Positions 13,566-23,398 are shown, counted from the first letter of the stretch. The stretch is DNA of 64,000 nt from an uncultured Alphaproteobacteria bacterium (GCA_910576955.1 CAJTJB010000001.1:1-64000), one strand, 5' to 3'. Notes: generated by a model from the sequence alone, not told the origin. Numbers and translations are program-made.

Positions 13566-15913
13566 TGATCAGTTTGGGCAAAAAATGGCTGAAAAAGCAG
13601 TCTTTGGTTTTTAAATTAAGCCTCGGCGTGTTGGGCTGTTCGGTTTTGGGCGTGGTTATCCTTTTGGGAATTGTTACCAAGCGCTCCGAAACAATTATTA
13701 AAGAGCAAATCTTGGAGCATTCCGTTCATACCATCAAAGCCTCGGTAGATAATATCGGTCATTTGGTGATGGAAACGGAACAAGCGGTCAGAGGGCTGCG
13801 AAACACATTAAACCAGCTTGATACCGATGATGTTGAGTCAATGAAAATTGCCCTCAAATCTACGATTAAAGCCATTCATAACTCGGGGCTCGATCTCTCG
13901 CACGCCGCCGTTTATTCTTTTCCGGCGGAAGACTATCAGGCGGGAACGCTCTATTCCGCTTTTGCCAAAGACGGCGAGTTTTCATTTAAAAATGAACATA
14001 TTGATAATTTCCGCGAGAAATTTCCGTGGTTTAAAGATGTTGTCAAAGAAGCCAAAATTATCTGGTCAGAGCCTTACATCAGCCCCAACAGCCCTAACAA
14101 GAGGCTGGTTATTACCTGCGTTTTGCCGTTTAAATTTCACGGGCAGGACACTTATAACGGTATTGTTTCCGTTTCCGTTGATTTGCAGGATATTCAGCAA
14201 TATATTGAGAAATCTCCGTTTCGTGATGACGGGGCATTGGTGTTGTTATCAAAGTCCGGACTTTACATCACCCATCCCAATCCGGAAATAAATTTAAAAA
14301 CCACTATTTACGAGCTTTCAGAACGCTTGAAACTGCCGCAGCTTTTTCAAATCGGCGAAAAAGTTCTTTCCGGACAATCCGGATATTTGCAGATGCCGTA
14401 TTCTTCCGTTTACGGCAAGCCGACCGTGTTCTTTTATGCGCCGATACCGCACCTTAACTGGGGCGTTTGCCTGATTTATTCCAAAGAAATATTGTTCAAG
14501 CCGGTTTATGACTTGCAGATTATGATTATTCTTTCAGCGGCGGCGGGCATTTTGATTTTGCTGTTTCTTATCAATAAAATCTGCCATTACTCGACACGCC
14601 CGTTGCAGAATTTGGCTCAAATTGCCACGCAATACGGCAAAGGCAATTTTTCCGAACGCGTATCTGAACAGCATTCGGACGATGAAATCGGTACGCTTTC
14701 GGCGGCTTTTCACAATATGCGGACGAACCTTTTGGACTATATCGAAAAGGAAAAGTTTGAAGCCGGCGAAAAGCAGCGACATTTGAGCGAGCTTGAAATT
14801 GCCAAAGAAATCCAACTGGCAGCCTTGCCGGGGGCTTTTCCGGAGCATAAGGCTTTTGACATTCACGCGTTAATGATTCCGGCGCGGCAAATCGGCGGGG
14901 ATTTTTACGACTTTTTCTTTTCGAACAAGCACAAAGTGGCGCTTGTGATGGCAGATGTGTCGGGCAAAGGGATTTCGGCGGCGCTTTATATGATGCGGGC
15001 GCAAGAGGTTATCCGCCACACGGCAAAATATACGTCTTCCATTGCCAAGGTTTTTGAACGCGTTAATAATATTTTGTGCGAAGGCAATAAAGCGTGTATG
15101 TTTGTGACGGCTTTCTTTGCCGTTATCCATCTTGACACGGGCGAGATGGAATATGTGAACGCCGGACATTTACCGCCGTTTTTGATTGACGATACGGGAT
15201 GCCGGAAAGTGACACCGCATAAAAATTTTGTTTTGGGCGTCCGAGAGGGGCTTTCTTACACCGCCGAAACGCTGAAACTTATGCCTAACACCCGAATCTT
15301 CCTCTATACAGACGGCGTGACCGAGGCGGAAAACCGCACGAGGGATTTTTACGGAGAGGAGCGTTTGTATCATGTGTTGCAGCAAAAACAGGCAACACCG
15401 GCAGAAACCGTTAAAGCGGTTATGACCGATATAAGGAAATTTACCGAAGGCGCGCCGCAATCTGATGATATAACGATGTTGTCGTTCTTATACCGCGGGG
15501 AGCATTCCGAGGTTTTGACCGTGGAAGCGGATATTAAACAGCTGCGCGACGTATTGGGCTATATTGAGCGCGATATGGCACAGAAAAAAATTGCGCCCGA
15601 GATACGTTCCAAAATGATTGTTATTGCCGAAGAGCTGTTTTCCAATATTGCTTTATATGCATACGACAACGGCGGCAAGGTGCGCATTCAGACCGGACTC
15701 GTCAAAAACCGGTACAGCGTGACATTTGCAGACAGCGGCAAGCCGTATAATCCATTGGAAAGGCAAGAGCCGGACACGGCGCAGCCTTTAGCTGAACGGG
15801 AAGTTGGCGGGCTTGGGATATTCATTGCCCGAAAAATGGCTGATACGTTGGATTATGCATATAAAAACGGCGAGAATGTGTTGAAAGTGGAGATTTCGGT
15901 TAAAAAGGCTTGA
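13565..15913 (+). CDS. membrane sensor with HAMP, SpoIIE/PP2C phosphatase and HATPase domains
   Basis: This 782-aa protein runs: membrane helix (about 16-36), periplasmic Cache-like sensor (40-310), second helix (319-339), HAMP (340-395), PP2C/SpoIIE phosphatase with ARQIGGDFYDFF and MADVSGKGISAALYM (430-640), and a C-terminal GHKL ATPase/kinase like RsbW (EELFSNIALYAY and GGLGIFIARKMAD, 650-780). The phosphatase should dephosphorylate the upstream STAS protein and the HATPase should phosphorylate it, both under control of an external signal. Having both opposing activities in one chain is less usual than separate RsbU and RsbW proteins. No sigma factor is nearby, so the output is unknown. 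Confidence 0.88.
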   Translation: MISLGKKWLKKQSLVFKLSLGVLGCSVLGVVILLGIVTKRSETIIKEQILEHSVHTIKASVDNIGHLVMETEQAVRGLRNTLNQLDTDDVESMKIALKSTIKAIHNSGLDLSHAAVYSFPAEDYQAGTLYSAFAKDGEFSFKNEHIDNFREKFPWFKDVVKEAKIIWSEPYISPNSPNKRLVITCVLPFKFHGQDTYNGIVSVSVDLQDIQQYIEKSPFRDDGALVLLSKSGLYITHPNPEINLKTTIYELSERLKLPQLFQIGEKVLSGQSGYLQMPYSSVYGKPTVFFYAPIPHLNWGVCLIYSKEILFKPVYDLQIMIILSAAAGILILLFLINKICHYSTRPLQNLAQIATQYGKGNFSERVSEQHSDDEIGTLSAAFHNMRTNLLDYIEKEKFEAGEKQRHLSELEIAKEIQLAALPGAFPEHKAFDIHALMIPARQIGGDFYDFFFSNKHKVALVMADVSGKGISAALYMMRAQEVIRHTAKYTSSIAKVFERVNNILCEGNKACMFVTAFFAVIHLDTGEMEYVNAGHLPPFLIDDTGCRKVTPHKNFVLGVREGLSYTAETLKLMPNTRIFLYTDGVTEAENRTRDFYGEERLYHVLQQKQATPAETVKAVMTDIRKFTEGAPQSDDITMLSFLYRGEHSEVLTVEADIKQLRDVLGYIERDMAQKKIAPEIRSKMIVIAEELFSNIALYAYDNGGKVRIQTGLVKNRYSVTFADSGKPYNPLERQEPDTAQPLAEREVGGLGIFIARKMADTLDYAYKNGENVLKVEISVKKA

Positions 15914-15918
15914 TATTA

Positions 15919-16602
15919 TCAGAATCTGCCGCCAGCTCCACCACCGCCGAAACCACCGCCACCGTCGCGGAATCCGCCAAACCCTCCGAAACCTCCGCCG
16001 AAGCCGCCTCGGGGCAGAAAGAAGCCCCCTCCCCCACCGCGTCCTTTGCCGGATAAGAGCAAAAACAGAAACAGCAGGAACAAAATTGTTGAGAGAGTAT
16101 CGCCGGACATTTCATCCTCGGCATAAGCGTCGGGATTGGAGATAACGGACATTACCGCCGCGGTTCCATCCAGCACCGCCTTATTATAATCATTATTCTG
16201 CTGTATGGGCGGAAAAATAACCTGCCGTAAAATACGTCCGGCGAGGCTGTCAGGCAATATGCCCTCAAGCCCATAGCCGACTTCTATGCCGGCGTAGCGG
16301 TCTTTAGGCGAGATAAAAATCAGTACGCCGTTATCTTTGCCTTTTTGCCCGAGCTGCCAACGGCGCGCGAGTTCAATACCATATTCGCGCCCCTCCTTGC
16401 CGCGCAAGTCTTTTAGGGTGACAACGGCGATTTGATTATCTTTATCAAGCGCTAACAGTTTCGTAAGTTCGGCTTTGGTTTTGGGGCTTAAGACACCGGC
16501 TTCATCCACCACCTGCCCGCTTAACGCCGGATAATCCACTTCCGCCGCCTGTGCGGTGCAGGCAAACAGCAGCAGAAATATCCAGACAAAAAGCTTTTTC
16601 AT
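15919..16602 (-). CDS. TPM-domain membrane protein (YgcG-like)
   Basis: This 227-aa protein has a signal peptide (KKLFVWIFLLLFACTAQA) and a TPM_phosphatase domain (about 25-150) with DEAGVLS, GVLIFISPKDRYAGIEVGYG and the usual DSLAGRI region. A single membrane helix follows (LSTILFLLFLFLLLSG), then a glycine- and arginine-rich tail of about 45 residues. TPM proteins of this type are exported and anchored, with the domain in the periplasm; related domains act in photosystem repair or as phosphatases, but the bacterial role is not settled. It follows lemA after 13 nt, a conserved pairing. Confidence 0.88.
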   Translation of the reverse strand: MKKLFVWIFLLLFACTAQAAEVDYPALSGQVVDEAGVLSPKTKAELTKLLALDKDNQIAVVTLKDLRGKEGREYGIELARRWQLGQKGKDNGVLIFISPKDRYAGIEVGYGLEGILPDSLAGRILRQVIFPPIQQNNDYNKAVLDGTAAVMSVISNPDAYAEDEMSGDTLSTILFLLFLFLLLSGKGRGGGGGFFLPRGGFGGGFGGFGGFRDGGGGFGGGGAGGRF

Positions 16603-16615
16603 TTTTTACGCCCGC

Positions 16616-17185
16616 TTAAAAGGCGACAACCGGAGCGGTTTGGGCGGCGGGAGCAGCATCAAACACCGGTTTTGCCCGCAAACCGGATATCATTGCCCAG
16701 ATGATGCCGGGGAAAGTGCGGGCGGTCATATTAAAGTTTTTGACAATTGCGATATAATCTTTTCTCGCCACAGCAATCCGATTTTCCGTTCCCTCAAGTT
16801 GGTCTTGCAGCGCCATAAAGTTTTGATTTGCCTTTAAATCCGGATAGCGCTCGGCAACTGCCATCAGGCGTGACAAGGCGGAACTGATGCCGCTTTGCGC
16901 ATTTAAGTATTCCTGCACTTGTTTGGCATCATCGAGATTAACGGTAACTTTGGTGGCTTCAGCTCGCGCCTGAATAACCGCCTGCAGGGTTTCTTTTTCG
17001 TGCGTTGCGTAACCTTTGACGGTGGAAACGAGGTTCGGGATTAAATCCATACGGCGCTGATATTGGTTTTGCACCTGCGCCCATGCGGCTTTGACATCCT
17101 CATCCTGCCTGACAAGGCTGTTTACACCTCCAACGCCCCAAAACACCAACAACGCCACCACGGCAATTGCAATTATCGCTTTCAT
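16616..17185 (-). CDS. lemA: LemA family protein
   Basis: This 189-aa protein has one N-terminal membrane helix (AIIAIAVVALLVFWGVGGV). A long helical domain follows with the LemA signatures VKAAWAQVQNQYQRRMDLIPNL and ARKDYIAIVKNFN, ending TFPGIIWAM. LemA proteins are helical bundles on the outer face of the inner membrane; their role is poorly known. It is first in a two-gene operon with the TPM protein, as in many bacteria. Confidence 0.92.
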   Translation of the reverse strand: MKAIIAIAVVALLVFWGVGGVNSLVRQDEDVKAAWAQVQNQYQRRMDLIPNLVSTVKGYATHEKETLQAVIQARAEATKVTVNLDDAKQVQEYLNAQSGISSALSRLMAVAERYPDLKANQNFMALQDQLEGTENRIAVARKDYIAIVKNFNMTARTFPGIIWAMISGLRAKPVFDAAPAAQTAPVVAF

Positions 17186-17311
17186 CTTTTTCTCCTATCA
17201 TAAATGCTTTGGAGATAATATAGGCGTTAAACGCGGGGATTAAAGGAGGGGCGGCAGGAAAACTATCCAGCACAACATCCGGCAAGATTTGCGGCGGAGA
17301 ATAGTTCTTAT

Positions 17312-20062
17312 TTATTGATATTCGTCCTTGAATATCCCTTTCAATCCATCAGGATTAATCGATATAATTTCGACATCAGGATAATACTGATTGGCAAATT
17401 CCTTTAATTCTTTATACATTTCAACCAATACGTCGGGATACAAAAAATTAGCTTTATCTTTTTTATTATCAAAATAACCGGACCTCGAAGTATCACATCC
17501 TACCAGATAGATTCTTTTCGGGTGTGTCCACAATGCAAATTGAATTGCAGGCAATACAACCGTTCCTCCGCATCCCAATGCAGTTGTTGCCAAATCATAA
17601 GCATATTTCGGTTTAAAATGTTTCAGATTTTCCCAATCTGTTCTATATCTGAAAATATTCTCCCCTATTCCATACATTTCAGGTATTGTTTTTTCCTTAT
17701 GGGTATCTTCTGTTGTTAATCCAATAAATTTTATACAATTTCCGTAGTTATAAATATCGTTAATATAAGTTGGTGTTGCTCCAGAATAATCTTGTACAAA
17801 AAAATAATCATAATGAATTTTATTATATTGAATTGCTCTGTTGACACCAATGTAAACCGCATTTTTTATCGGTTTGAATTTCATTAAAGTAGGTCCTGTT
17901 GCAACAATGACTATTTCTTTTCCTTTGTTTATGCCTTTAAATTGAGGAAAAGTTTTTTGATGCAGGGCAAATGTTGAAAGTTTTCTCTCTAATATTCTAT
18001 TGATTTGAACCACTGTTTCACATAAATATTTCTTGGTCACCATCTCTTTATCAAACTGCCTAATATTGGCAATATTACTTTTAGGATTAACCGTATTGTT
18101 TTTGGGGCTTGCAATCCCTTTTATTTTATATACCGGAATACCTAAAATATGTAAACTTCTTTTTATCGGAGAAAATTTATAATTTGCAAATTTAAGTCCT
18201 AATATAAACCAGTTAGCAAACCAACTCCCTTGAACTTTTTTTACCATAGGAATATTCAGAATTGATATTTTATTTTTAACTTTATATTCATTATGTTTAT
18301 ATGAATAGAAATTTATTGAATTAACTTTGATTAACGGCAAACCTAAAACCGAAAGATTGTATTTTTCTCTCCATTTGTTATCTTGATCATTATTTGCTGT
18401 TTCCCATCTATATAACGGACGATATTGTTCATGCGAAGCATCATATGCTGTATTGATTTTGGACAATTCGTATTTTTCTTGAATTGTCGGATATTCAAAC
18501 AATAAATTAGTCCAAATTTTGATTATTTCATAATCACAAAAATTATATTTAATATTCTCTGCAAATTTTTGTATTTCTTCGGATACAGACAAATAAATAC
18601 TTTCTCTTTTTTTCTCTTCCAATGTTACATTTTCCGTATACAGAACTTCACAATTTCGTATTTGTTGAATGGGCGGCTCGGGTGATGTCAGCATATACTC
18701 AATAAAATCCCAGCATTTTATTCCACTATGATGGGATATATCCCCCCATTGGCAAGCGACAAATGTTTTCAAATATTTTGTTCTGGAACGATTTAATATA
18801 TTCCAATAATAACCTGTAAAATTACATTCTTTTTGAAATATTTCCAGTAATTTTTGTGATAAAAAATGTTCTGTAATCGTATCAATCAATGCTATATTCT
18901 TACTTTTAATATTTAAACTTTCTATATATTTAGCATATTCCTTTCTTTCGTATTGTTCAATATTTGCAAATATTTCTTTATTGTTTTCAATGAATTTTTT
19001 AGCTTCATTATTCGTCTTAATTTCATTATATGCTTTTTTAATAATTTGGTTTTCATTTTGATAACCTTTTAAAACTGATAAAGCGCGATTACATTCCAAC
19101 GCCTTATCTATAAAGCAATTGGTAAATACCTGCCGCGGAGCATAGACATAATGCGTTTTGATATCTTTATGGTCAAAACTGTCAAAAACTTTTTGCAGAG
19201 AATATCCATCGCGTGCAATAAACAAGATTTCTTTAATGTTCTTTTCTAAAACCTGCTGTTCTACCCAGCGCATATAAGCATAACTTATCGGTCCACCATA
19301 TTCATATCCGATGCGAGACCAGAAATCTTCTTCCTGATTTTTGAGCCAATGAAACGCAAAATTCATCAGTAAAACGGATACATCTAAATTATCCGGGTAT
19401 TTTTCAAGAAACAATCTTGCTTTATCGTTATGAGCTAAATATCTGCTTATAACCTGCTCATAATTAAAGGCTTTAATTTGCATTTTAACCGGAACATCAT
19501 AATCACTTTTCTTGTTATCACCAATATGAAACAAAGCAGACGGCTGGAGTTGTATGTCTTCCAATACCAAAGAATAAATCGTTCCAGTTCCTTTTTTCTT
19601 TTTTCGATTACCGGATACATAAATTTTCTCAAAACCGGCGTAACCATTTTTATGCAATACATCACTCAAAAAACTTTCAGACAGATACATATCCGAAATG
19701 ATAACTACCCTTTTTTTTGCTGCAATTACATAATCATAGACTTCTTTAATTTCCGGATTAGCAAATAAAACCTGCTTTTCCAGCTCCAGCTCTTTTTCTT
19801 TAAGCGTTTGATATTTCGTTGCAATTTCGGCATAAATTTCATCAACTGTAATATCTTCGACATCCGAATGCACTTTGCGAGCAGTTTTTTCTGCCAGAAT
19901 GCGCGCTTTTGCAAAACCTTCTGCATTATTCATTTTTTCCAAATGGATAAATAAATCCGTCGGTTTGACATATGGACGTAACAGAAGTGTATCAAATATA
20001 TCAAACGATACTACTTCGCACTCGTTTATTTGTGGTTTAATTTTTTCCAATATAGACATCAT
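17312..20062 (-). CDS. bifunctional HAD-like hydrolase and DUF115-like glycosyltransferase
   Basis: This 916-aa protein starts with a HAD domain (about 1-220): SFDIFDTLLLRP gives the DxxxT catalytic motif, VIISDMYLS is motif II and LFHIGDNKKSDYD motif IV. A middle region (230-560) is typical of large HAD proteins in polysaccharide loci. After a linker with short repeats (LSVLGLPLIKV, ISILNIPMVKK, LHILGIPVYKI) comes a C-terminal domain from about 690: GKEIVIVATGPTLMKF and AVYIGVNRAI, as in DUF115/sialyltransferase-like enzymes. It overlaps the upstream family 2 glycosyltransferase gene by 1 nt (TAATG). The likely role is surface glycan assembly. The gene is clearly more AT-rich than its neighbours, suggesting transfer. 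Confidence 0.75.
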   Translation of the reverse strand: MMSILEKIKPQINECEVVSFDIFDTLLLRPYVKPTDLFIHLEKMNNAEGFAKARILAEKTARKVHSDVEDITVDEIYAEIATKYQTLKEKELELEKQVLFANPEIKEVYDYVIAAKKRVVIISDMYLSESFLSDVLHKNGYAGFEKIYVSGNRKKKKGTGTIYSLVLEDIQLQPSALFHIGDNKKSDYDVPVKMQIKAFNYEQVISRYLAHNDKARLFLEKYPDNLDVSVLLMNFAFHWLKNQEEDFWSRIGYEYGGPISYAYMRWVEQQVLEKNIKEILFIARDGYSLQKVFDSFDHKDIKTHYVYAPRQVFTNCFIDKALECNRALSVLKGYQNENQIIKKAYNEIKTNNEAKKFIENNKEIFANIEQYERKEYAKYIESLNIKSKNIALIDTITEHFLSQKLLEIFQKECNFTGYYWNILNRSRTKYLKTFVACQWGDISHHSGIKCWDFIEYMLTSPEPPIQQIRNCEVLYTENVTLEEKKRESIYLSVSEEIQKFAENIKYNFCDYEIIKIWTNLLFEYPTIQEKYELSKINTAYDASHEQYRPLYRWETANNDQDNKWREKYNLSVLGLPLIKVNSINFYSYKHNEYKVKNKISILNIPMVKKVQGSWFANWFILGLKFANYKFSPIKRSLHILGIPVYKIKGIASPKNNTVNPKSNIANIRQFDKEMVTKKYLCETVVQINRILERKLSTFALHQKTFPQFKGINKGKEIVIVATGPTLMKFKPIKNAVYIGVNRAIQYNKIHYDYFFVQDYSGATPTYINDIYNYGNCIKFIGLTTEDTHKEKTIPEMYGIGENIFRYRTDWENLKHFKPKYAYDLATTALGCGGTVVLPAIQFALWTHPKRIYLVGCDTSRSGYFDNKKDKANFLYPDVLVEMYKELKEFANQYYPDVEIISINPDGLKGIFKDEYQ

Positions 20063-21048
20063 TAATTTCCTTTGTTTAAAAATATGAATAGTTTTATTTT
20101 ATTTATAAAAGACAACCCGTGATAAGTTATTATTTTGTGTAATTTCATATATTTAATTTCTTTTAACATCTCTTGCGAAATTTCGAAATTACAACTGCGG
20201 CGGGCGCTGTTCATCATCATTTTTACCGTCCGCGAAATGCGGGTGCGACAAACCATATTCCACTTTTCGGGTGCATTTTGCTTAAAATAGCCGTATACTT
20301 CATTGATGCCGCGAACATAATCGTTCAATTTCCTTTCCGTGAAACAACTGCGCATAATTGAGCTGTTTGATAATCGGTAGCCGTATAATTTTTCCTTTAC
20401 CCAACAAAAGCTTTTGGCGCGCTCAAACACGCAGCAATTAAACACCCAATCTTCATAATACATATCCGGCACAAAACGGATGTTGCCGATTACCTCGCGT
20501 GTGTAGAGTTTGTTCCAGACGTTAAAATGTATAAAATTTCGCCTATGAAGCAACACTTTCAGCGCATCTTTATAAATCTCGGACTCAACACCGGAAACCC
20601 GTGGCAAGATATCTTTTTCGGACTTTATTTTCATAAAATTGCAGCCGGCAATATCACATTTGCTCTTTTGGAGAGCTTGATACAAAATCTCTAAAAACTC
20701 CGGCGCATAAAAATCATCACTGTCTAAAAACGCAATATATTTGCCGCGCACTGTGCTTAATCCGGTATTTCTTGCGGCTGACAAGCCTTGATTTGTTTGT
20801 GATATAACTTTAATTCTGCTGTCTTTGGCGGCATATTTCTTGACAATTTCAAGAGAATTATCGGTTGAACCATCGTTAATGCATATGGCTTCAAAATTTG
20901 CAAATGTTTGGTTGATAACACTTTCTAAACATCTATCCAGATAGGACGCTACATTATAAATCGGAACAATAACGGAGATTTCCGGCTTTTTATCGTCATT
21001 TTGACACTTTGCCGATTTATCTTCTTCGTTCAAATAGTCCTGTTCCAT
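20062..21048 (-). CDS. family 2 glycosyltransferase
   Basis: This 328-aa GT-A enzyme has ISVIVPIYNVASYLDRCLES at the nucleotide-binding start, CINDGSTDNS, a CIGLSAARN-like NQGLSAARNTG, and the metal-binding DXD as FLDSDDFYAPE. It transfers a sugar from a nucleotide donor to a lipid- or glycan-linked acceptor; substrate cannot be read from sequence. It is the first gene of a two-gene operon with the HAD/glycosyltransferase protein, so the pair probably decorates LPS, capsule or glycoprotein. Confidence 0.92.
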   Translation of the reverse strand: MEQDYLNEEDKSAKCQNDDKKPEISVIVPIYNVASYLDRCLESVINQTFANFEAICINDGSTDNSLEIVKKYAAKDSRIKVISQTNQGLSAARNTGLSTVRGKYIAFLDSDDFYAPEFLEILYQALQKSKCDIAGCNFMKIKSEKDILPRVSGVESEIYKDALKVLLHRRNFIHFNVWNKLYTREVIGNIRFVPDMYYEDWVFNCCVFERAKSFCWVKEKLYGYRLSNSSIMRSCFTERKLNDYVRGINEVYGYFKQNAPEKWNMVCRTRISRTVKMMMNSARRSCNFEISQEMLKEIKYMKLHKIITYHGLSFINKIKLFIFLNKGN

Positions 21049-21190
21049 CAGATTTAACCACCGTTTATTTTATATAGTTTTTACTGTATAAAACAACATA
21101 TGCCAAAAGTCAATTTAAATTGCATATACCTGTGCAATAGTTGATTTTTCTTTGCTTTTTAGCCGCAGTGCGTATGGGTATTTTTTTTGC

Positions 21191-21208
21191 ATCTAACGGT
21201 CGTTAGAT
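21191..21208. promoter_or_regulatory. perfect palindrome, possible operator
   Basis: ATCTAACGGTCGTTAGAT is an 8+8-bp perfect palindrome with a 2-nt centre. It lies 30 nt before the -35 box of the ELM1-like gene, in the divergent region with the glycosyltransferase gene. Its size and symmetry suit a dimeric repressor or activator; no regulator can be named. Confidence 0.4.
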
Positions 21209-21238
21209 TCTTACATATTTAGACAGTGGCATATTTCC

Positions 21239-21267
21239 TTGACAATCCCTTTTGCTTCCTTTATTCT
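21239..21267 (+). promoter_or_regulatory. sigma-70-type promoter of the ELM1-like gene
   Basis: TTGACA (21239-21244), 17-nt spacer, TATTCT (21262-21267). Transcription would start about 25 nt before the ATG at 21299. An upstream TTG start would lie on this -35 box, which supports the later ATG. Confidence 0.65.
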
Positions 21268-21298
21268 GGGGGTATTATTTAATTATGGGAGCGATATT

Positions 21299-22594
21299 AT
21301 GAATTATCAGGAATTACGGGCATTTGCGCTGGCAACGCCGAATATGGGTGAACTTAACCAACTTTTGGGCGCGCTTAAAGCAATATCTGACTTAACAGCC
21401 GGCACTGATAATTACGAAGATTGCTTTTTACTCCCCAACGGAGCGGCGACGCTTGCGGACGTTAAAGACCCGTTTTATTTTTCAGCGTATAAAAATTTCG
21501 AGGCTTATTATGCCGAAGCGTCCAAGCTTTTAGACGTTTTTATGGCTAAAACCGATATTGTGCCGCAGATATTCGTGACCGCTTATACGCAAGGGCTGAA
21601 CACCGCAGCCGCTGAAAATGTGGATATGCTCTGCAAGGCTGTTAAAACCTATTATAAGAAAAACAAACTCGGACCGGTGATGACTGCGGTGTTGACGAGC
21701 CGGGTGCATAAATACAAATTTGTTGATTTGATTAACGTTCCGAAGCATTTGATGACTTTTAAATCGCGTATCCGCTTGCTGCAAGATAAAAAACTGCGCA
21801 AGAGAACGCTCGTGACTATCGGCACGATTAACAACTTCAGCCTCAAAACCGTGAAAGAAAAGCACAAAGCTTTTACCAAGCTGCTTAACGGCTTTAAGAA
21901 AAAAGGCGAATTTGCGGAATGGCGGGAGAAATTTGAGCGCTATCTGAAAGCGCAGAAAAAAGCAGTGATTTGCCTTGGCGGACGTGTTGACGGCGTGGAG
22001 ATTGTGTTTGACGTGAACTACGCGAAAAAACTTTGGGCTGATGCGGAGCGGCTGACACAGGCCGGTTTCGGCGTGGTGATTGTCAATGGACCGCGGACAC
22101 CGAACGACGTGACGGACTTTTTGTATGAAAAAGCGCTCGGAAACCCGTCGATTATTTTTCATAACTGCAAACGCATTGCCGAAGACGACAGCGACCGGAC
22201 ACCGCAACGGTGGCGCATTTATTCGGGCAAATACGAAAAAGAATTTGCCGAGCTTTTGAAAATCGGCAATATTTATCCGGCCGTATTGGGATTTGACAAT
22301 ACGATTGTAGCGCACACGATGGACAGTTACAGCAGCTGCGAAACGGCAAATGCAGCCCTGCCGACAGCCATCAGCAGCAACGGGCTTTATATTGACCCGG
22401 CAATGCGCTATGACTGCCTCAACCTGCAACAGCTTTTATGCCCGAAATATGCGATTGACTGGGATGAATTTGTGAACTTTGCCTGCAATATGCGCATTGA
22501 GCCGAAAGATTTGAACCCGCAAATTCTCTCTAACCCTTTACGCGTGTTTGCCGAAACAGCGGTAAACCGTTTGAATATGCTCACAAAAGGCTAG
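21299..22594 (+). CDS. ELM1-like (mitochondrial-fission-ELM1 family) protein, divergent
   Basis: Starting at the ATG 7 nt after GGGAG, this 431-aa protein has an N-terminal helical half (about 1-220) of unknown type. The C-terminal half resembles the ELM1 / nucleoside-diphosphate-sugar epimerase-like family: KAVICLGGRVDGVEI, GFGVVIVNGPRTPNDV, IIFHNC and a late AVLGFDNTIVAHTMDS block. In bacteria such proteins lie near LPS genes and look like GT-B-fold enzymes. It sits next to a glycan locus but is transcribed away from it. The match is by motif spacing only. Function could be a glycosyltransferase-like activity in envelope sugar assembly. Confidence 0.5.
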   Translation: MNYQELRAFALATPNMGELNQLLGALKAISDLTAGTDNYEDCFLLPNGAATLADVKDPFYFSAYKNFEAYYAEASKLLDVFMAKTDIVPQIFVTAYTQGLNTAAAENVDMLCKAVKTYYKKNKLGPVMTAVLTSRVHKYKFVDLINVPKHLMTFKSRIRLLQDKKLRKRTLVTIGTINNFSLKTVKEKHKAFTKLLNGFKKKGEFAEWREKFERYLKAQKKAVICLGGRVDGVEIVFDVNYAKKLWADAERLTQAGFGVVIVNGPRTPNDVTDFLYEKALGNPSIIFHNCKRIAEDDSDRTPQRWRIYSGKYEKEFAELLKIGNIYPAVLGFDNTIVAHTMDSYSSCETANAALPTAISSNGLYIDPAMRYDCLNLQQLLCPKYAIDWDEFVNFACNMRIEPKDLNPQILSNPLRVFAETAVNRLNMLTKG

Positions 22595-23241
22595 TTTATC
22601 CACTCTTGAACATATGATACGGCTGCAGCGACCGCCTTATCTATATCCGGATGCGGGGAATTTTCCGCCTTAAGGATTTCCGCGCGGATATGCGCCGGCT
22701 TTTGCGTTAAGGCAACGCTTTTGAGGATAGCAACCGCTGTTAACGCTTCCTCGGTGGTCTGCGCGGTTATATAATGTTCTTCACCGCCGTTTGAGAGCTC
22801 CATATAAAGTTTGTTTTCGAGATAGTCTTCCTTGATAGTCAGTCCGAGATAAGATAAGCCCGCGATTTCTTTATAGACATTGTCCAGCTCCTCCTGATAG
22901 AGGCGGATGATGTATTTCAGCCCGATGGTTAGGGCGACAAACGGCTTGTAGGCTTGTATGGCAACAGCTTTATCCCCAACCTTAAACACGGCACACTCAA
23001 GCTTGTTTTTGACAAAGCACGACTCGACAAACAGCGCCACCGCAAACCAGTTTATCGAAAAATCAGGCGTGTTATTGCGGATGATTATTACCGGAAATTC
23101 GCCGTACAGCATTAAAATATTTGCTGCCAATTTACGATAATCTTCCCATGTTTTTACCTTGCTGTCGCTAACGGTATATACCGGCCGTTCAGCATTTAAA
23201 AATGTATTTTCGGGATTTTCATCCAACACTATTTCTATCAT
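22591..23241 (-). CDS. hypothetical protein
   Basis: This 216-aa protein has no signal peptide or recognised domain. It is acidic, with alternating helices and strands (PVIIIRNNTPDFSINWFAVA, YMELSNGGEEHYITAQTTEE). The stop overlaps the 3' end of the convergent ELM1-like gene by 4 nt. Codon use matches the neighbouring chromosomal genes, so it is probably a resident gene of unknown role. Confidence 0.6.
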   Translation of the reverse strand: MIEIVLDENPENTFLNAERPVYTVSDSKVKTWEDYRKLAANILMLYGEFPVIIIRNNTPDFSINWFAVALFVESCFVKNKLECAVFKVGDKAVAIQAYKPFVALTIGLKYIIRLYQEELDNVYKEIAGLSYLGLTIKEDYLENKLYMELSNGGEEHYITAQTTEEALTAVAILKSVALTQKPAHIRAEILKAENSPHPDIDKAVAAAVSYVQEWIN

Positions 23242-23398
23242 TTTTGTTTCCCCTGTTTGGTTTTGTGAGGGATTATACTGCCTTTGGTTTAAGATTCGGT
23301 TAAACTTGCGGTTTATTTAAGCAGGCTAAAGTTTTATTGGAAACAGACCGGCGGATTATTATTTTTTGTGAGGTAAAAACGCTTGAAGGAGATTGCTT

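Noticed and set aside
21530..22429. 299-codon minus-strand frame opposite the ELM1-like gene
   Set aside because: Cys/His/Arg-rich composition typical of an antisense shadow; no ribosome binding site.
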